Source of the DNA: Desulfonatronovibrio magnus
GTDB lineage: Bacteria; Desulfobacterota; Desulfovibrionia; Desulfovibrionales; Desulfonatronovibrionaceae
Direction of reading: 5' to 3'
Assembly: GCF_000934755.1 (NCBI RefSeq)
Contig: NZ_KN882176.1
Coordinates: forward strand, 1-64,000
DNA length: 64,000 nucleotides
Translations under genes and position numbers: made by a program
Notes under the pieces: model-generated
What the model was told of the DNA's origin: nothing
Databases searched by the model: none
What the model saw: the letters and a program-made list of their open reading frames with translations, nothing else
Shown: positions 24,314-34,021 of the stretch, in pieces
Position numbering within the stretch: the stretch's first letter is position 1
Layout: each line of letters starts with the position of its first letter

Positions 24314-24351
24314 AACCAGGAACGAAGAACCAGGAACTTTGAACTTTCAAG
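24314..24351 (+). repeat. Heptad array of AACNNNN units
   Basis: Five 7-nt units (AACCAGG, AACGAAG, AACCAGG, AACTTTG, AACTTTC) end in AAG, ten bases beyond the stop of the minus-strand glycosyltransferase. Same design as 5884 and 55716. The array is clear; its role is unknown. Confidence 0.65.
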
Positions 24352-24360
24352 TTATTTAGA

Positions 24361-25392
24361 TTACCAGTTTAGACGGTCCCTGCGCAGGTCTAACCAGGCA
24401 GCACAAGTGACGGGGATATTGAACAGTGTCCTGATCAGGGCTGCCGCAAAACCGGTGAAGGAACGCCCGGCCTGCATGGAACGCCACTGATGCAGGGGAA
24501 GCAGCACGATGCTGTAAATGTCCTTGAACCTGCTGCTTAATTGTATATTGCCGGCAATGAGGGTGCGCAGCCAGTCCTTATCCTGCTCATTGTTCTGTCT
24601 GATGATTTGGGCAGGAAGTAATCCCTGGGACACACATTTGCGTAGATATTCAAACAGGATGATATTGCACAAAGTGCCAGCAATTATTCGTCTTTCATGC
24701 CTGAACAGCTTTTTCATGCTCGATTCAGCTTCGTAAAGATGATAGGCTCCTGGGGCCCTCACCAGGGCGTTATTTCGTTCCGGCCGACTGAATCCATCAG
24801 TGGTCAGCATGGCCTTTATGAAGCCGTCTTCCACCAAAAGGGGCAGAGGCAGAAAGATATTTCGCAGAGCCTCTGATCTGGCGGCATAAAGTTGTCCGCA
24901 CAGTTTGGGCGGACCTGCAGCAGATACCCTGGATGCAGCCACCGACAAATGCCCGCGCAGGTCATGGCCTTTGTCCATAGCTATGCTTTTCACCGGTTCA
25001 TCAACTGATGCCAGGGCTCCGGGATTTTTTTCCAGACTCTTTACCAGCCGGGACAGGGTATCGATTTGGGGCAGACGAATGTCAGCGTCCACCAGGATCA
25101 ATATTTCAGCATCAGGCCGGGAGTATTCGTGAACAAAAAGGTTCCATGCGTTGTCTTTACCGGCCCTGGCCAGTTCCACAACCCTGAAGTCCCATTTCAT
25201 GACCGGCTTAATTTTTTCAGCGGTCTTCCTGGCATTTTCAGCGGTCTGATCACTGGAGCCGTTGACCACCACCACTACCTCCAATTGATCTGCCATCCCG
25301 GGTATTTTATCCTGGGCGGCAAGGTCCTTCAGGACGGCGGGGATGGTTTGCTCCTCGTTATGAGCCAGTATGCCGATGCTGATCTTGTTCAT
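24361..25392 (-). CDS. Glycosyltransferase family 2
   Basis: 343 residues, the only minus-strand gene in the EPS cluster. It starts ISIGILAHNEEQTIPAVLKDL; VVVVNGSSDQTAENAR and EILILVDADIRLP supply the nucleotide and DXD motifs. The C-terminal part has amphipathic and weakly hydrophobic segments (HQWRSMQAGRSFTGFAAALIRTLF), as in enzymes that dock on the membrane. Its orientation against the neighbouring genes and the MITE-like element next to it suggest later insertion or local inversion. Family strong, acceptor unknown. Confidence 0.88.
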   Translation of the reverse strand: MNKISIGILAHNEEQTIPAVLKDLAAQDKIPGMADQLEVVVVVNGSSDQTAENARKTAEKIKPVMKWDFRVVELARAGKDNAWNLFVHEYSRPDAEILILVDADIRLPQIDTLSRLVKSLEKNPGALASVDEPVKSIAMDKGHDLRGHLSVAASRVSAAGPPKLCGQLYAARSEALRNIFLPLPLLVEDGFIKAMLTTDGFSRPERNNALVRAPGAYHLYEAESSMKKLFRHERRIIAGTLCNIILFEYLRKCVSQGLLPAQIIRQNNEQDKDWLRTLIAGNIQLSSRFKDIYSIVLLPLHQWRSMQAGRSFTGFAAALIRTLFNIPVTCAAWLDLRRDRLNW

Positions 25393-25585
25393 GTCTGTTA
25401 TGTCCTTTTGGGAGGGGGGTACACAATACCCTGCTTAAATTTATAATGATGTTTGTATCTGTTCATGCAACTTGTAACCATTCATTGGGTGGTTCACAAG
25501 AGAAGAAATACTGGTCAGGAACAATGGTTACGAATTTTTATTTTGCAGGGATGATGTATCACATTCGGACAACTGGAACAGGACT

Positions 25586-26965
25586 ATGACCCCTCTGGTT
25601 CCCTTAGTCATGTTCGGCTGGCTGCCGTTTGTCATCTGGCTTTTCAGAGTGCTCAGGGCCAGGCATGCAGTTATTGCAGGGTTTCTCCTGGGCTGGATGT
25701 TTCTGCCTCAGCATACCTTTGTCATTCCAGGCGTACCCAACTATTCCAAGATCATGGCCATGAGCCTGGGTATTCTGCTGGGGACTCTTCTGTTCAACAG
25801 TCAGGTATTATCCCGATTCCGCCTGCATATCCTTGATTTGCCGGTTCTTATATGGGGTTTCGTTCCTTTTTTTACTGCCCTGAGCAACAACCTCGGCGTT
25901 TATGACGGGTTGTCTGCAACCCTGGATCAGTTGACTACCTGGGGACTGCCGTACTTCATCGGCCGTCTGTATTTTTATGACAGACAGGCCTTGAAGGAAC
26001 TGGCTTTTGGGATTTTTCTCGGTGGCCTGATATACATCCCCTTCTGTTTATGGGAGGTTGTCATGAGCCCCAGGCTGCACAGAATAATATATGGGTTTCA
26101 CCCCCATGATTTTGGCCAGACCAAGCGTATGGGTGGGTGGAGACCCGTGGTCTTCATGGAGCACGGGCTCATGACTGCCATGTGGATGATAACTGCTTTT
26201 TTGAGCGGGTACCAGCTTTTTCGTTCAGGCTGGCTGCAACGTAAATTTCCAGACTGGAAGTGGTTCTGGCTGCCGGCACTGATTGTTTTGCTCATTACCA
26301 TCATTTTAAACAAGTCCACGGGCGCCATGGGGCTTCTGGCCCTGGGACTGCTGGTGCTTCATGTGCTGTACTGGACCCGCTGGTCCCTGCCTTTGCTGGT
26401 GATTCTTCTGGTGCCGGTTATATATGTAGTGGCCAGAGGTACAGGTGCCTGGGACGGTCAGCACCTTATAGATGGCGCGGCGCGTGTGGCCAGCCCTGAA
26501 AGGACCGGTTCACTGGCTTTTCGCCTGGATAATGAAACCATACTGGTGGACAAGGCCACGGAGCGTTTTTTTCTGGGGTGGGGCGGTTGGGGCAGGTCCT
26601 TTGTGCGGGACGCTGAAGGCAGGCCTGTTTCAGTGCCTGACGGTCTGTGGATCCTGGCCTTTGGTCAGCATGGTGTAATTGGCCTGGCTTCCTTGTTGAC
26701 CGTACTCATTATGCCACCCCTGCTGTTCCTGAGAATGTATCCCGTGGTCAGCTGGAGAGGACCGCCAGTGGCTCCCCTGGCATCCCTGCCTATTCTCATG
26801 GGTATTTTTACTGTGGACAGCCTGCTGAATGCCATGTTTAATCCTTTGATCCTGATCCTGGCTGGAGGGATCATCGGCTTGTGGATAAACCGGCATCAAC
26901 AGAAAGCAGAAGTGTATGACAACAGGATGCAACTGGCTGCCAGGCCTGTGACACGTCTATTTTAA
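25586..26965 (+). CDS. O-antigen/EPS polymerase-like membrane protein (Wzy-like)
   Basis: 459 residues with about ten hydrophobic helices and one large hydrophilic loop near residues 290-360 (GTGAWDGQHLIDGAARVASPERTGSLAFRLDNE). The layout is that of the Wzy/WaaL O-antigen ligase-polymerase superfamily, in which arginines of the periplasmic loop are needed for catalysis. Position between export and flippase genes supports a polymerase of the repeat unit. These proteins are poorly conserved, so the call rests on topology and context. Confidence 0.7.
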   Translation: MTPLVPLVMFGWLPFVIWLFRVLRARHAVIAGFLLGWMFLPQHTFVIPGVPNYSKIMAMSLGILLGTLLFNSQVLSRFRLHILDLPVLIWGFVPFFTALSNNLGVYDGLSATLDQLTTWGLPYFIGRLYFYDRQALKELAFGIFLGGLIYIPFCLWEVVMSPRLHRIIYGFHPHDFGQTKRMGGWRPVVFMEHGLMTAMWMITAFLSGYQLFRSGWLQRKFPDWKWFWLPALIVLLITIILNKSTGAMGLLALGLLVLHVLYWTRWSLPLLVILLVPVIYVVARGTGAWDGQHLIDGAARVASPERTGSLAFRLDNETILVDKATERFFLGWGGWGRSFVRDAEGRPVSVPDGLWILAFGQHGVIGLASLLTVLIMPPLLFLRMYPVVSWRGPPVAPLASLPILMGIFTVDSLLNAMFNPLILILAGGIIGLWINRHQQKAEVYDNRMQLAARPVTRLF

Positions 26966-27014
26966 AAGGTCTTATCAACTTGAGAATTCAAAGTTCCTAA
27001 GGACAAATATAATC

Positions 27015-28496
27015 ATGCCCACAGAAGCCAATACACATTCGGGGGGTCATAATTCCAGTCGCAGCCTTGCAATACGGGGCTCCATGTGGACCATGTTTGG
27101 TTATGGAGGTTCCCAGGTTTTGCGCCTGGGCAGCAATCTTATCCTTGCCAGACTGCTGTTTCCTGAAGCTTTCGGACTTATGGCCCTGGTAAACGTTTTT
27201 ATGCACGGTCTGCAGATGTTTTCCGACGTAGGCCTTGGACCAAGCATAATCCAGAACAAGCGAGGCAGGGAGACTTCCTTTCTGCGCACTGCCTGGACTA
27301 TTCAGGTTGTGCGTGGGGTGATCCTCTGGCTGGCTTCATGTGCCCTGGCCCTGCCTGCAGCCGCCTTTTTTTCAGTTAGTGATCCCATGGCTGAGAGTCT
27401 GGCAATGATGCTGCCCGTAGCCGGTATGACCGCTCTGATTGCCGGTTTTACCTCTACAGGAGTGTTTCTTTTAAACCGGTCTATGTCTCTGGGACGTCTT
27501 ACCGGTTTGGAAATGGTTTCCCAGGCGGTTTCCATAGGGGTTATGATCGGATGGGCTTTAGTGTATCCCAGCGTGTGGGCCCTGGTGGCGGGCGGACTGG
27601 CTTTCAGCTTTACGCGCATGGTTCTCAGTCATTTCCTGAATCCGGGCCCCGGGGACTGGTTTGCCTGGGACCGCTCCTGCGCCGGTGAATTGTTTAAGTT
27701 TGGAAAATGGATTTTTCTGAGTACTCTGGTGACCTTTCTGGCTACCAATCTGGACCGGCTGATGCTGGGCAGACTTTTGAGCATGGCTGAACTGGGAGTG
27801 TACAGTATAGGTATGACCTTTGCAAGGGTTGCCATTCACACCTCCAGCAAGCTTAGTACTCTGGTGATTTTCCCACTGCTGTCCAGGCTGCAGGATGAAC
27901 CGGATCGTCTCGTTAATGCCTGTCTCAAAGCCCGCAGACCAGTATTATGGGTCAGCGGAGCGGTTTGCGCTGGTTTTGCCATGGGTGCTCCTTTATTTTT
28001 TGAGACTCTCTATGATCAGAGATACCATGAAGCAGGCAGGATTTCTCAGTGGCTGGCCCTGTATACCTGGACTCATGTCCTGGTTTCCAGCATGGACCGC
28101 ATTCCTCTGTCTCTCGGCAAGCCCAGGGTACTTTTTACTGCCAACCTGATTACCACCTGCTGCATGGCTCTGGCTCTGCCCGGATATATGCTTATGGGGC
28201 TGCAGGGATTCATTTTGGGCATGGCTCTGTCAAATATTGCGGCCCATATTTATCTCTTGAGCACTTTGCCTTTTGGAAGACGCGCAATGGTTCTTCAGAG
28301 CACAGGCTTTACTGTTGGTCTGTTTGTTTATTCCCTGCCTCTGATAATACTGCTGCGAAGCATAGACATCCAGCAGTCTCCTCTAATGCATGCTCTGACT
28401 GTTGGTATGGCCGCCAGTCCCCTGGTCCTGGCAGGAGCCTGGTTTGCCTGGAAAGCTGTCAAGTCTAAAGATAAACAGGAGAAATCAAGATCATGA
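27015..28496 (+). CDS. Wzx-like oligosaccharide flippase (PST/MATE superfamily)
   Basis: 493 residues with 12-14 helices. The N-terminal RGSMWTMFGYGGSQVLRLGSNLILARLLFPEAFGLMALV is the signature of the polysaccharide transporter family that flips undecaprenyl-linked repeat units to the periplasm. The last codons overlap the start of the next gene by four bases (ATGA). It follows the polymerase-like gene by 49 bases. Confidence 0.92.
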   Translation: MPTEANTHSGGHNSSRSLAIRGSMWTMFGYGGSQVLRLGSNLILARLLFPEAFGLMALVNVFMHGLQMFSDVGLGPSIIQNKRGRETSFLRTAWTIQVVRGVILWLASCALALPAAAFFSVSDPMAESLAMMLPVAGMTALIAGFTSTGVFLLNRSMSLGRLTGLEMVSQAVSIGVMIGWALVYPSVWALVAGGLAFSFTRMVLSHFLNPGPGDWFAWDRSCAGELFKFGKWIFLSTLVTFLATNLDRLMLGRLLSMAELGVYSIGMTFARVAIHTSSKLSTLVIFPLLSRLQDEPDRLVNACLKARRPVLWVSGAVCAGFAMGAPLFFETLYDQRYHEAGRISQWLALYTWTHVLVSSMDRIPLSLGKPRVLFTANLITTCCMALALPGYMLMGLQGFILGMALSNIAAHIYLLSTLPFGRRAMVLQSTGFTVGLFVYSLPLIILLRSIDIQQSPLMHALTVGMAASPLVLAGAWFAWKAVKSKDKQEKSRS

Positions 28497-29281
28497 AAAA
28501 CAGCATACAGCAATGGCAGGAACTGGCCAGGCAGGTCAGCCTGGGTCAGGCTGCTGATATGAATATCTTGCGTGAGCGGGGCAGTGATGTGCGTATAGCC
28601 CGGGTAAGTACGGCCCATGACGGCAGTGTGGTGGTTAAGCTCTGGAACAGGCCAGGCTTGCGCGGGCTTGTCAGATACTTAAGCTGCAGCAGCGCTGCCC
28701 GCCGGGAGTGGACAGCCCTGAAGCGTCTGTCTGAATCCGGAGTGCCCGTACCCGAACCTCTGGCTTATATACCCAGGCTTTCGGGACCAGCAGCCCACAC
28801 CCAGGCTCTTATTACCCGGGATCTGGGAGAATGCGGCGATGTCTTAGAGTACCTGAAAGAACTTATCCAGCAGGGCGATCAGCAAAAAGAGCAAGACTTT
28901 TGTGATGAGATTATCAGGGTCACTGCTGTCATGGTCCGCCTGGGACTTTTAGATACAGATCACCGTCTGCCCAACTTTGTGGTAGAGCCGGGAGGCAGCC
29001 CTGTTCGCCTGGATTTTGAGCTCAATGTTCGGCGGCCATTTCCCCGGTTATGGATCAGAAAATACGGTCTTATGCTGGGAACTCTTCTGGGCAGTTTTGT
29101 TTTTGCGGTCCAGCCGGATACACATAAGGTGCAGAGCTTTGCCGTCAGATTGCGCAAGACTCTGGAACCTCCAAAACCTGTTTTGCGAGTGGCAGAAAAA
29201 AGAATGCAGGAAATGCTTGAGCGCCAGGAACTGGAAACCGGTTTGCATATTAAGATTGATAATCCATGGGAGATGAACTGA
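28493..29281 (+). CDS. Kdo/WaaP-like lipopolysaccharide kinase family protein
   Basis: 262 residues with a protein-kinase-like fold. VVVKLWN has the nucleotide-binding Lys, AARREWTALKRLSESGVPVPEPL the helix-C Glu region, and LGLLDTDHRLPNFVVEPGGSPVRLDFEL the catalytic-loop Asp/Asn and metal-binding Asp. This is the pattern of Kdo kinase/WaaP proteins, which phosphorylate sugars of LPS or EPS on the cytoplasmic face. Substrate unknown. Translationally coupled to the flippase and to the next gene (TGATG). Confidence 0.75.
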   Translation: MKNSIQQWQELARQVSLGQAADMNILRERGSDVRIARVSTAHDGSVVVKLWNRPGLRGLVRYLSCSSAARREWTALKRLSESGVPVPEPLAYIPRLSGPAAHTQALITRDLGECGDVLEYLKELIQQGDQQKEQDFCDEIIRVTAVMVRLGLLDTDHRLPNFVVEPGGSPVRLDFELNVRRPFPRLWIRKYGLMLGTLLGSFVFAVQPDTHKVQSFAVRLRKTLEPPKPVLRVAEKRMQEMLERQELETGLHIKIDNPWEMN

Positions 29282-30753
29282 TGCCTTCACAAAAAAATAT
29301 AGTTCAGCAGAACAGGATTCCACTGGTAGTCATGGGGATCCCCTTTCATGATATGACTTTTGAAGAGACTGTCGCATGGGCCATGGACAGAATCCGTTCA
29401 GGCAGGCCCGGTTATATTGTTACAGCCAATCTGGACTTTGTTATGCAGTCGCGCCGAGATCCTGAGCTGCAGCGTATCATGCTGGAAGCGGACCTTGTGG
29501 TGGCAGACGGCGCTCCTCTGGTATGGATTTCCCGAGTGTTCGGCCCAAAGCTCAGACAGAGGGTCACAGGCAGTGACCTGACTCCCATGCTGGCCATGGC
29601 ATGCACAGATGAAAACCGAAGCATATTTGCTCTGGGAGCTGCTCCCGGAGTGTCTCAGAAGGCCATGCAGGTCTTATCAGAAAGGTATCCAGGCTTGCAG
29701 GTTGCTGGAACATATTCACCGCCAAAGGCAGATATCCTGGAGATGGATCATGAAGATATCCTCAAACGCATTCAGGATACTCAACCGGACCTGCTGCTTG
29801 TGGCCTTTGGAGCACCCAAGCAGGAAAAGTGGATTAATATGCATTTCCGGAAATGGAAAATTCCTCTTGCCATAGGAATAGGAGGCACTCTGGATTTTCT
29901 GGCAGGTGTTCAGCGCAGGGCGCCGCGGCTGGTACAAAAAATCGGCATGGAGTGGTTCTGGCGCATGCTTACAAATCCCCGGCGTCTTTTGGGGCGCTAC
30001 GCCTCCAACCTGGCGTTTCTGACTACAGAGAGCATCAGGCTGAGCAGGCTGTCCCGGGGCAGCGGGCCAGAAAGAGAACAGCTGCCTCTGCCACAGGCTT
30101 CCATCCTGGAGAGTCTCCAGGCAGTCTCCATACCTCTGAAGCCCATGACATCCATCTTTGCCGTAGAGGCCTTTCTTGAACAGCTGCTTCCTGTAATTCA
30201 GACTCACAGTCCAGTGCTGGATCTCTCAGAGATCAAGGCTTTGAGCAGCCTGGAACTCGGGGGACTGGTAGTCTTAGACAAAACCTGCCGCAAATATAAG
30301 CGCAGGGTATTTTTATGGAATACCAGACAAAGCATTCAGCGCTATCTGCAGGCCTGCGGACTGACTGACTATCTAAGGATAGTGGATAATCTGGAGGAAC
30401 TGCAGTCCCAGCTTGGGATGCTGCAGCAGATTGTCCGGGAAGGATCACTGGTGGACATGGGGCAGGGCTTTTTGAAGATCCGCATGCCACTGGAACTTAC
30501 TGTGACCAATCTGGAAAATTTCCGGCAGAAGGTGGAGGGCATATGGGACAGAATGTCCGGCCATGGCGGATTAAACGAGATCACCTTTGATGCCCGAGAG
30601 CTGGAATATATTGACAGCGCAGCCCTGGGTTATCTGGTGGGGCTTAAGAAAAAGGCTCAGACACATGACATTGTTATGAAATTTGACGGATTCAGCGGCG
30701 CTGCCGGAAAGACCCTCAAGCTGGCCCGGCTGGAAAAGCTGCTGGGTGCATGA
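29281..30753 (+). CDS. WecG/TagA/CpsF glycosyltransferase fused to two STAS domains
   Basis: 490 residues from the ATG at 29281, which overlaps the preceding stop. Residues ~10-240 are a GT26 domain (ANLDFVMQSRRDPELQ, ADLVVADGAPLVWISR, GAPKQEKWI, IGIGGTLDFLAG, RAPRLVQKIGMEWFWRML). Residues ~275-370 form one STAS domain (VLDLSEIKALSSLELGGLVVL) and ~385-490 a second (EITFDARELEYIDSAALGYLVGL). The second keeps the Asp-Ser of the phosphorylation loop; the first has Ser-Ser. A glycosyltransferase carrying its own STAS pair could be the direct target of the REC-PP2C-HATPase at 9319. This link is inference. Confidence 0.88.
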   Translation: MPSQKNIVQQNRIPLVVMGIPFHDMTFEETVAWAMDRIRSGRPGYIVTANLDFVMQSRRDPELQRIMLEADLVVADGAPLVWISRVFGPKLRQRVTGSDLTPMLAMACTDENRSIFALGAAPGVSQKAMQVLSERYPGLQVAGTYSPPKADILEMDHEDILKRIQDTQPDLLLVAFGAPKQEKWINMHFRKWKIPLAIGIGGTLDFLAGVQRRAPRLVQKIGMEWFWRMLTNPRRLLGRYASNLAFLTTESIRLSRLSRGSGPEREQLPLPQASILESLQAVSIPLKPMTSIFAVEAFLEQLLPVIQTHSPVLDLSEIKALSSLELGGLVVLDKTCRKYKRRVFLWNTRQSIQRYLQACGLTDYLRIVDNLEELQSQLGMLQQIVREGSLVDMGQGFLKIRMPLELTVTNLENFRQKVEGIWDRMSGHGGLNEITFDARELEYIDSAALGYLVGLKKKAQTHDIVMKFDGFSGAAGKTLKLARLEKLLGA

Positions 30754-30913
30754 TTGTTTATCGGGTTTTTGTAGATTTTGCATTTCATAATCCAAAACCA
30801 TGACAGCAGGCGAGTTTTGTTCTTACAGGCGGACTATCCGGCAGCAAAATACCAAGTCTCTTATAGCTTAAATAGAATGTCGCTGTAGTATTACCAATTG
30901 ATAAATATGATTT

Positions 30914-31900
30914 TCAACCTTCAAGAATATGCAGATTAATTTCAGGGGGGCAGTTCAACCGGGCAGGCAGGCCGGATGCGCCGCATCCCCTTGAAGTATA
31001 GCCCTGCATCCTGTCCAAGGCCCAGGCTCCTGCAGAATACTTTCTGGACACTGACGAGTTGGTGATAACAGGAATACCCCCTGGCAGACACATTTGACCA
31101 CCATGGGTGTGTCCGCAGAGATATACGTCCACCCCGGCAAAAGAAGCCTGTCTGCATGCTTCCGGGGAATGGCAGAGCAGAATGCTGAAGGACTTTTGCG
31201 GAATCTGCTGCATAGCCCGGGGGATATCGTGAACGTGATAAAAGTGAGGATCGTCCACTCCGGCAATCCAGATTCTCTGCCCCTGGTTTTCTAAAGCGAC
31301 AGATTCATTGAGAAGCATGCGTACTCCCATACTTTCAAGTCCGTGAACCATCTCCAGGAAATCATGATTTCCAAGGATCCCATAGATCCCGTAAGGGCAT
31401 GAGATAGACTCAGTGAGAAACTGCATTTTTTCCAAGCAGGTCTGGTACTCCCGGTTGGTCTGAAAACGGTAGTCACCGGTAAGCACGCACAGATCGTATC
31501 GGCCGCGAAATTTTTCAAGGGCATCTTTTAATTTGTGGCATCCATCCGGTATGGCATCTGCGTGAATGTCTGACAGCTGCAAGATGCGCAAACCGTGAAA
31601 AGCCCCGGGCAGATTTTTGAAATTAAAGACATGCTCACGGATGCGATAGTTCAGACAATTGTTGCTGCAGCGCTTTGTCATGCCAGTAAGAAAAAGACCG
31701 TATTTGATGAGCAGGGGAAGGGTCTCGCTGTTTTCAGGGTGGAAGCGCAGACTGCCCCGGCCACCGTAAACTTTGGAAGAATGGTGTGCCTGGAGCATCA
31801 GGCGGTTCCCAACATAGCTTTGACCGAGTCTGTTAATCAGCTCGTTCAATTGGCCCGATCCCATGGTTGAGTAATCCGTTAGTTTTATTGATTGTGTCAT
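30914..31900 (-). CDS. Calcineurin-like metallophosphoesterase (YkuE/YaeI-like)
   Basis: 328 residues. All metal motifs are present and in order: LQLSDIHAD, LTGDYRF, ILGNHDFLE, LLCHSP and CGHTHGGQMCLP. The GHTHGGQ ending is typical of the YkuE/YaeI branch, whose members hydrolyse phospholipid-type substrates such as UDP-diacylglucosamine. The N-terminal ~85 residues are unrelated to the domain and carry a Cys-Asn-Asn-Cys stretch. It reads toward the EPS operon end and is probably its own unit. Confidence 0.88.
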   Translation of the reverse strand: MTQSIKLTDYSTMGSGQLNELINRLGQSYVGNRLMLQAHHSSKVYGGRGSLRFHPENSETLPLLIKYGLFLTGMTKRCSNNCLNYRIREHVFNFKNLPGAFHGLRILQLSDIHADAIPDGCHKLKDALEKFRGRYDLCVLTGDYRFQTNREYQTCLEKMQFLTESISCPYGIYGILGNHDFLEMVHGLESMGVRMLLNESVALENQGQRIWIAGVDDPHFYHVHDIPRAMQQIPQKSFSILLCHSPEACRQASFAGVDVYLCGHTHGGQMCLPGGIPVITNSSVSRKYSAGAWALDRMQGYTSRGCGASGLPARLNCPPEINLHILEG

Positions 31901-31979
31901 CTTTTTTATCCTGCAAATGCTTCAATGATAGGCTTATTGAGAGTTAGAATGCTGTGTATCAGGTTTTCAGGGGTAAATA

Positions 31980-33113
31980 TCAAGAATCCAGCCGGCAACA
32001 CTCATCACTGGTTTGTTCTGGACAGCAGGGCAGGGAAATGGTTACCAGAGTACCCTTGTCTTCCGGGCTGGAGATATCAATCACACCCTTATTCACTATC
32101 AGAATGCGTTTGGCTATACTGAGTCCCATGCCTGCTCCCACAGCCTTGGTGGTGAAAAATGGGTCAAATATGTAGGGCATACTTTCCGAGGTAATGCCCC
32201 GGCCCTGGTCAGAGATACAGAGTACCACCTGGCTGTCTTTGTGATGGGCTGAGATGATTATTCGATTCCTGATTATGCCTTCAGAGTCTCCTGCTTCTAT
32301 GGCATTTTCCAGAACAGCTTCCAAGACCTTTTTAATCTGCTGCATGTCTGCCCAGACCATCAGGTTCGTTTTCTCAGGTACATTTAACAATAACTCTGCG
32401 TGTTCCTTTTCAGCTCTGAGACTCATCTCGCTACAGAGAGGTTTAACCAGGGATTCTACAGACCAATGCTGAGGTTCTGGCAAACTTACAGAGGCGTATT
32501 CCATGACATAATGAGCCATGGACTCCAGCCTTCCGGCCGATTCCAGGATATACCCGACATAGTCCCGGGTTTTTTCAGATGATCCTGGTTGCTTCAAAAC
32601 CAGATTGGCAAAGCCTCCGATGGCCATTATGGGATTACGGATCTGGTGCGCAATGGATAAGGTCAGTTTGTTGAGGCTTTCAGCCAGCAGTTTTTCAAGA
32701 TTATTTTTTTCCTGCAGGGCATCCTTTTCACGATCATGCATATTTTTTAAGCTGGTCAGGTCCTGGATAAGGATTACCAGCCTCCATTCATCCTGGTCGT
32801 TTCTGAAAAATGAAGAAATGATATCTACGTATCTCTGTTTTCCGTCAGGCCTGGAATACCAGACCTGGCTGCGATAATTGACCTGCTCCTGCTGGATGAC
32901 TTTTAAGAGGACGTCGTTGAAATCATTGTTTTCAGGGTTGTCCAGGAAAAGTATCTCGCTGCCTTTTTCAAGGAGCACCTCTCTGGAAATTCCTAATATT
33001 CTGCACAGGGCTGAGTTGGCAATCTCCACTTGTCCTTTTTTTTCGATAATCATCACCCCCGAAGGCATAGCCTCCAGGATATTGTCACTGATGATACTCT
33101 GCAGATTGTTCAT
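31980..33113 (-). CDS. PAS-domain sensor histidine kinase
   Basis: 377 residues, soluble. PAS domain at ~10-115 (ILEAMPSGVMIIEKKGQVEIANSALC ... LVILIQDLT), coiled linker, HisKA with LSIAHQIRNPIMAIGGF (phospho-acceptor His), and HATPase_c with ENAIEAGD, CISDQGRGI, FFTTKAVGAGMGLSIAKRI. No response regulator lies next to it. It is 79 bases from the phosphoesterase gene on the same strand, so the two may be co-transcribed. Confidence 0.88.
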   Translation of the reverse strand: MNNLQSIISDNILEAMPSGVMIIEKKGQVEIANSALCRILGISREVLLEKGSEILFLDNPENNDFNDVLLKVIQQEQVNYRSQVWYSRPDGKQRYVDIISSFFRNDQDEWRLVILIQDLTSLKNMHDREKDALQEKNNLEKLLAESLNKLTLSIAHQIRNPIMAIGGFANLVLKQPGSSEKTRDYVGYILESAGRLESMAHYVMEYASVSLPEPQHWSVESLVKPLCSEMSLRAEKEHAELLLNVPEKTNLMVWADMQQIKKVLEAVLENAIEAGDSEGIIRNRIIISAHHKDSQVVLCISDQGRGITSESMPYIFDPFFTTKAVGAGMGLSIAKRILIVNKGVIDISSPEDKGTLVTISLPCCPEQTSDECCRLDS

Positions 33114-33251
33114 ATGCCCTTTTTGAAAAAGAAAATGTTTTTATAATACTGATATGAGCAACAATGGCCAGGGGATGAGGCAAACAGGGCTAAAAAGGGT
33201 TCCAAGGCATTCAAGTGCCTATACAGTAAATCATCTGAGCTATTCCCTTTT

Positions 33252-33549
33252 GTAAGCTCCTCACCCGGGCGGCCCGGGACCGAACGTGTGAGTAACTAAA
33301 AAATCAGCCTTAACACGAGATTGCTTCGCTTCGCTCGCAACAAGGATTGCCGCGCTCGAAGACTCGCTCGCAATGACAGCTGAGCTGTCAGGGATGTAGT
33401 TGCTGAAAACCTGTCACCCACGAGGGAGCCTAAGCGACCGAAGTAATCTGTATGGCAAAATCATAATGCTTTGAATTTATTGCTTATTTGGTTTTAGTTG
33501 CTTAGAAGCTCCTCACCCGGGCGGCCCGGGACCGAACGTGTGAGTAACT
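33252..33549 (-). repeat. Interspersed ~240-bp repeat, copy D, plus an extra half unit
   Basis: The full copy spans 33252-33508. After CTTAGAAG, a second CTCCTCACCCGGG...GTGAGTAACT unit follows (33509-33549). It is inverted relative to copy E at 36655. The 33114-34021 gap is filled by this, the next repeat and AT-rich DNA; I see no gene in it. Confidence 0.75.
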
Positions 33550-33622
33550 TAATGAGTCTGTCACTTTTCTGAAAATTGGGACAGTCCCCGCAAGGTACTA
33601 TAAAACAGATTGATACTCCATT

Positions 33623-33795
33623 GGTTCCTGGAAGAAATTTGCTTCAATGAAAAAATTTACACAGCGAGGGACAGTCCCTGTGCCAGGCGCAAAGCTCCCA
33701 TCTTTGAAGGAACTTTTCTGGCAAATGTGCATCAATCATAAGCAAAAATCGTGAAAATGTGAAAAATATAACCGTCTGATTTTATTAGCAAAACG
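33623..33795 (+). repeat. Second interspersed repeat, inverted partner of 36892-37100
   Basis: The stretch GTTCCTGGAAGAAATTTGC, AAAAAATTTACACAGCG, GGGACAGTCCC, AAGCTC-CATCTTTGA, GGAACTTTTCTGG, TCAATCAT and GTGAAAATATAACC matches the reverse complement of 36892-37100 with scattered changes. The partner holds about 40 extra bases (CTTCCTGCCCGGAGG), also seen near 4815. Confidence 0.7.
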
Positions 33796-34021
33796 ATTCC
33801 AGTTACTTGTAAGGTAATATTATTTGAAGTCTATAAAAAAGTAAATCAAAATGCTTATCTTTAAGAGCTTACCTGTACTCATGAGTAAGGTAGTTGTTCC
33901 AATAGAATGCAAACAGGTTTACAAAGCACAATTAATGGGATAGTTGACACTACAATCTACCCCGGGCCGCCCGGGAGATGCATTTTAAATCTTAAAATTA
34001 AACAGGAACTCTCAATATTAC

